Notes under the pieces: generated by a model
Told to the model about the DNA's origin: nothing
What the model saw: only the letters and a program-made list of their open reading frames with translations
Database searches by the model: none
Shown: positions 61,014 through 64,000 of the stretch, one piece after another
How the letters are laid out: each line of letters opens with the position of its first letter
Numbering within the stretch: the stretch's first letter is position 1
Made by a program: the position numbers and the translations under genes
Assembly (NCBI RefSeq): GCF_043641555.1
Contig: NZ_JBHZRJ010000002.1
Coordinates: 806,001 to 870,000, forward strand
Direction: 5' to 3'
Source: Saccharospirillum alexandrii_A
GTDB lineage: Bacteria; Pseudomonadota; Gammaproteobacteria; Pseudomonadales; Natronospirillaceae
Length of the DNA stretch: 64,000 bases

Positions 61014-62254
61014 TTCGATTGCTCGGCCAGCCTGACCAGATCATGTAACTTGTCGGTCAACGGGGTGTAGTCGTTGACGAATTTCTCAGACAGGGCAGTC
61101 AGCTGGTAACCAAAGGACTTCATGGCCCGGTTCAGTTCCGCCTCCAGCGCCTGATCCATCTGTTGCATCTGCTTGTCGTTGCGTTCCAGCAACTGCGTCA
61201 ACTGTGCTCCCATGTTCTGCTGGGCTCGCTCAGTACCTTCCAGCAGCACATCACTGACGTTTTTAACGGTATCGCGAATATCGGTGGCCGAGCCTTCCAG
61301 CAGGGTTCGCATCTGCTTTCCCTGGGTTTCCACCAGTTGCTGCATGCCTTCGGTGAGCTGCAGAATACGGGTTTCCAACTGCGGCAACCCCTGCTGGGCA
61401 TCAACCACAAGGTTGGAGAAAGTCGAGAGATACTCGCGCAGGTTTTCGCTCTGCGTTTGCAGCGTCGACAACAACGCCTCCATGTCTTCGGCGACACTGG
61501 TGAAGGATCGGGTTTGTTGAATCAGCCGTTCGAAAGACTCCGCACCGAGTTTGGCACTTTCAGCACTCTGCCGATTACTCTCTACCAGCGCCTCTATGGA
61601 CTCCCGGTGCTCTTTCTGCCAGGTAACCATTTGCCCGACAGCCTGATTCAATTGCCTGAAGTTCTCGCCATACTGCTCTTCAATTCGCGTATTGAACTCG
61701 CGCATTACATGGCCAATAGCTTGCTGCAAGGCCTGCTGGTTGGCTTCGGTCATATCCGACTGGTAGTTGCGAATGGTGCTTTCCAGCTGTTTCTGCTGAG
61801 CCATCTGGGCATCGTGCTGTTGCTTCAGCAGGGAACTGACCGGCTCTGCTTCTTCTGTGGCCAGATGATTGGAAATGCGCTCGAGATGCCAGGCCAGGTC
61901 GTCCATGGTCGCGGTTTGTTTGGCCTCGCGATGGGCACGCACACGCATACTGGCCACGGCATAGCGGAACTTGATGGTCAACGCGCCGAGCAACCCGGCG
62001 ATGGACGTCCAGAAGGCGGTTTTTAGCCCTTCCAGCAGCGCCGGCACGCTGGACTGGATCGACCCGGTATCAAACTCGGCCAGACCCAGGGCGACGCCCA
62101 GAAAGGTGCCAAAGATGCCAATACTGGTGAGAATACTAGGTGTGTAGTTAGCGGTATGAGCGGAATAGACCGGGCCATGAAAATACAGCAGCAATACGCT
62201 GATAACACCAATGAACACCCAGGTCAGGGTCGAAAATGACGCGATTATCTCCAT
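61010..62254 (-). CDS. MotA/TolQ/ExbB-type proton channel with a long coiled coil (ZorA-like)
   Basis: A 414-residue protein with three spans (about 7-25, 38-58 and 75-96; the middle has SIGIFGTFLGVALGL, the last FWTSIAGLLGALT), then a 300-residue cytoplasmic tail of heptad-like coiled coil rich in Gln and Glu. MotA and TolQ have no such tail; ZorA of the Zorya anti-phage system does. The ATG at 62252-62254 is chosen because the longer frame adds 28 non-hydrophobic residues. First gene of the operon. Confidence 0.88.
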   Translation of the reverse strand: MEIIASFSTLTWVFIGVISVLLLYFHGPVYSAHTANYTPSILTSIGIFGTFLGVALGLAEFDTGSIQSSVPALLEGLKTAFWTSIAGLLGALTIKFRYAVASMRVRAHREAKQTATMDDLAWHLERISNHLATEEAEPVSSLLKQQHDAQMAQQKQLESTIRNYQSDMTEANQQALQQAIGHVMREFNTRIEEQYGENFRQLNQAVGQMVTWQKEHRESIEALVESNRQSAESAKLGAESFERLIQQTRSFTSVAEDMEALLSTLQTQSENLREYLSTFSNLVVDAQQGLPQLETRILQLTEGMQQLVETQGKQMRTLLEGSATDIRDTVKNVSDVLLEGTERAQQNMGAQLTQLLERNDKQMQQMDQALEAELNRAMKSFGYQLTALSEKFVNDYTPLTDKLHDLVRLAEQSK

Positions 62255-62357
62255 GCCACACCTATTCCAAAGACAGCGATGGGCAGTATGCCACTGGCAG
62301 CCCCTTGCCTCAAAGGCTGAATGCCCGCCTGGCGTCACGACGGCCTACCCGAATAAA

Positions 62358-62382
62358 AAAAGGCGGCCCGTGGCCGCCTTTT
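62358..62382 (-). terminator. Intrinsic terminator after oadB
   Basis: An 11-bp stem AAAAGGCGGCC/GGCCGCCTTTT (62358-62368 and 62372-62382) with a three-base loop, directly past the oadB stop; on the minus strand it runs into Us. Confidence 0.9.
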
Positions 62383-62397
62383 CAGTGCTTTCCAGGG

Positions 62398-63564
62398 TTA
62401 GCCCAGGTAACTGAGCAACACACCAGCTGCTACTGCAGACCCAATAACACCGGCCACATTGGGCCCCATGGCGTGCATTAGCAGGAAGTTCTGGTTGTTG
62501 TTTTCCAGGCCTACCTTATTAGACACCCGCGCAGCCATTGGCACCGCTGATACCCCGGCCGAGCCAATCAGAGGGTTAATCGGTGTCTTGCTCATCAGGT
62601 TCATCAGCTTGGCCATCAGCACACCAGTAGCCGTACCGACACAGAAAGCCGTCAGACCCAGCACCAGAATGCCCAGTGTCTCGACGTTCAGGAACGCATC
62701 CGCGCTGAGTTTCGAGCCAACCGCCAGCCCCAGAAAGATGGTGACAATGTTCATCAGCGCATTCTGGGCGGTATCGCTCAGCCGCTCGACGACACCACTT
62801 TCCTTCATCAGGTTGCCGAAACAGAACATGCCCAGCAGCGGCGCCGCAGACGGCAGGAACATGGCCACCAGCACTAGGACCATCAGCGGGAAAACGATCT
62901 TCTCGCGTTTGCTCACAACCCGCAGCTGAGTCATGGTGATTTTGCGCTCGGCCTTGGTGGTCAGCGCCCGCATAATGGGCGGCTGGATCAGAGGTACCAG
63001 TGCCATGTAGCTGTATGCCGCAACTGCAATCGCGCCCAGAAGGTCTGGTGCCAGCTGACTGGCGACGAAGATTGAGGTCGGCCCATCGGCCCCGCCGATG
63101 ATCCCAATGGCGGCTGCATCAGCCAGCGAGAAGTCCATCCAGCCCATCGATGACATCCAGACCGCGCCGATGATGGTACCGAAAATACCAAATTGAGCCG
63201 CCGCGCCGAGAAAGAGCGTCTTCGGATTAGCCAGCATGGGACCAAAATCGGTCATCGCACCGACGCCCATAAAGATGAGCAGCGGAAAGACACCGCTTTC
63301 AATACCTATGCTGTAAACGTAGTACAGCAGACCACCCGCCGCTTCCAAATGGCCATCGGCTGCGTAGATGGGTTCGGCATACATGCCCGCCCCGGGGATG
63401 TTTACCAGAATGGCACCAAAACCAATCGGCAACAGCAGCAAGGGTTCGAAACGTTTGTTGATCGCCAGGTACAACAGCACCAGCCCGATGATGATCATCG
63501 TCAACTGACCGATGCCAAGGTTGGCGAGCCCTGACTGCCCCAATAATACGGTGAGCTTATCCAT
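62398..63564 (-). CDS. oadB: Oxaloacetate-decarboxylase sodium pump, beta subunit
   Basis: A 388-residue membrane protein with about nine spans. GGADGPTSIF (about 158-167) and the NPLIGSAGVSAVPMAARV segment carry the conserved Asp, Asn and Ser of sodium translocation. It uses the decarboxylation of the carboxybiotin made by the alpha subunit to pump sodium out. It follows oadA by 11 bases. Confidence 0.95.
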   Translation of the reverse strand: MDKLTVLLGQSGLANLGIGQLTMIIIGLVLLYLAINKRFEPLLLLPIGFGAILVNIPGAGMYAEPIYAADGHLEAAGGLLYYVYSIGIESGVFPLLIFMGVGAMTDFGPMLANPKTLFLGAAAQFGIFGTIIGAVWMSSMGWMDFSLADAAAIGIIGGADGPTSIFVASQLAPDLLGAIAVAAYSYMALVPLIQPPIMRALTTKAERKITMTQLRVVSKREKIVFPLMVLVLVAMFLPSAAPLLGMFCFGNLMKESGVVERLSDTAQNALMNIVTIFLGLAVGSKLSADAFLNVETLGILVLGLTAFCVGTATGVLMAKLMNLMSKTPINPLIGSAGVSAVPMAARVSNKVGLENNNQNFLLMHAMGPNVAGVIGSAVAAGVLLSYLG

Positions 63565-63575
63565 TCTTTATTCCC

Positions 63576-64000
63576 TCACAACGTCAGCAGGGTATCGCCA
63601 ACGGACACCGAGTCGCCTTCTTTGACCTGGATAGTCCCAACGGTACCGGCCTGGGGAGCGCTGACTTCGGTTTCCATTTTCATGGCTTCCAGAATCATCA
63701 CCACCTGGCCTTCTTCAACGGTGTCGCCTGGCTGAACCAGAATCTTGAAAATATTGCCGGCCAGCGGGGCAGGCACTTCGGTTCCACTTTCGGCGGGCGC
63801 AGCGGGCGCCGAGGAGACTTCCCCGCCCTCACTGATGTCCGTCTTATAGGTTTTGCCGTTGATCGACACACTGACGCCACCGGTCGCATCAACCTGGGCA
63901 ACGTAGGACTTACCATTGATGGCGACGGTATAGGTTGCCGCCTCAGCCTTGCCTGCTTTGGCCGGGCTGGCCACCGCAGCGGTGGGCACCGGTTCAAAGG
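63576..64000 (-). CDS. oadA: Oxaloacetate-decarboxylase alpha subunit, biotinyl end (start beyond window)
   Basis: Only the C-terminal part is inside the window. The biotin-carrier domain has ILEAMKMETEV with the biotinylated lysine, preceded by a Pro/Ala linker and by a second small beta segment (INGKSYVAQVDATG) before it. The reading frame runs on through base 64000, so the carboxyltransferase domain lies to the right. Confidence 0.93.
   Translation of the reverse strand, partial: FEPVPTAAVASPAKAGKAEAATYTVAINGKSYVAQVDATGGVSVSINGKTYKTDISEGGEVSSAPAAPAESGTEVPAPLAGNIFKILVQPGDTVEEGQVVMILEAMKMETEVSAPQAGTVGTIQVKEGDSVSVGDTLLTL

Overview
The window is a 64 kb piece of a gammaproteobacterial chromosome in draft assembly (a run of 100 Ns lies at 55548-55647). 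Gene content and order point to the Pseudomonadales/Oceanospirillales side, probably a marine, respiring, facultatively microaerobic bacterium. From memory, the blocks nadA-bepA-tusA2-perM-bcp-dapA-bamC-MBL-purC, aspS-yebC-ruvCAB-tolQRAB-pal-cpoB-queC-tRNA-Lys and ccoNOQP-ccoGHIS-tauE-apt-fnr follow the pseudomonad order, while TRAP transport and an oxaloacetate-decarboxylase sodium pump suit a marine heterotroph. The assignment is inferred from order and protein similarity only; there is no rRNA in the window. Almost all of it is core chromosome. I see no transposase, integrase, phage gene or CRISPR array.

Layout. 1-2.2 kb: end of tusA, a hairpin repeat, a YheT hydrolase and two unknown membrane proteins. 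2.3-2.6 kb: two tRNA-Asn genes with promoter and terminator. 2.7-9.1 kb: FKBP isomerase, an orphan membrane protein, a lipoprotein, the NAD(P)HX repair enzyme Nnr and an outer-membrane barrel. 9.2-17 kb: purine, lysine, NAD and envelope-assembly genes. 17.2-23.2 kb: two tRNA-Lys genes, queC and the Tol-Pal operon. 23.3-28.7 kb: ruvBAC with an inserted TRIC channel gene, yebC and aspS. 28.9-31.5 kb: a lytic transglycosylase, acylphosphatase and an unknown gene behind a perfect CRP-type site. 31.7-40.3 kb: the cbb3 oxidase operon and its maturation genes. 40.3-44.4 kb: nested MITE-like elements, a GGCT-fold gene, apt, ttcA, fnr and a 40-residue CcoM-like gene under a perfect FNR box. 44.4-54.9 kb: nudC, a PatZ-type acetyltransferase divergent from a histone-deacetylase-family gene, a GTPase, a PLP enzyme, a coiled-coil protein and fadH. 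55-55.9 kb: a tRNA Val/Asp array. 55.9-59.6 kb: a four-gene TRAP transporter. 59.8-62.3 kb: a three-gene operon of a MotA/ExbB-type channel, a MotB/OmpA-type partner and a small cysteine-containing protein, resembling a Zorya ZorAB core. 62.4-64 kb: oadB and the biotinyl end of oadA.

Working together. The oxidase genes, a class-II FNR promoter before ccoN, fnr itself and the CcoM-like gene form a coherent low-oxygen respiration module. The Tol-Pal genes, BamC, BepA and the FKBP isomerase are envelope upkeep. The least explained parts are the three-gene motor-like operon, the three-copy hairpin repeat family with paired changes in its arms, the 77-bp repeats carrying tRNA-Asp 3' ends, and the acetyltransferase/deacetylase pair.
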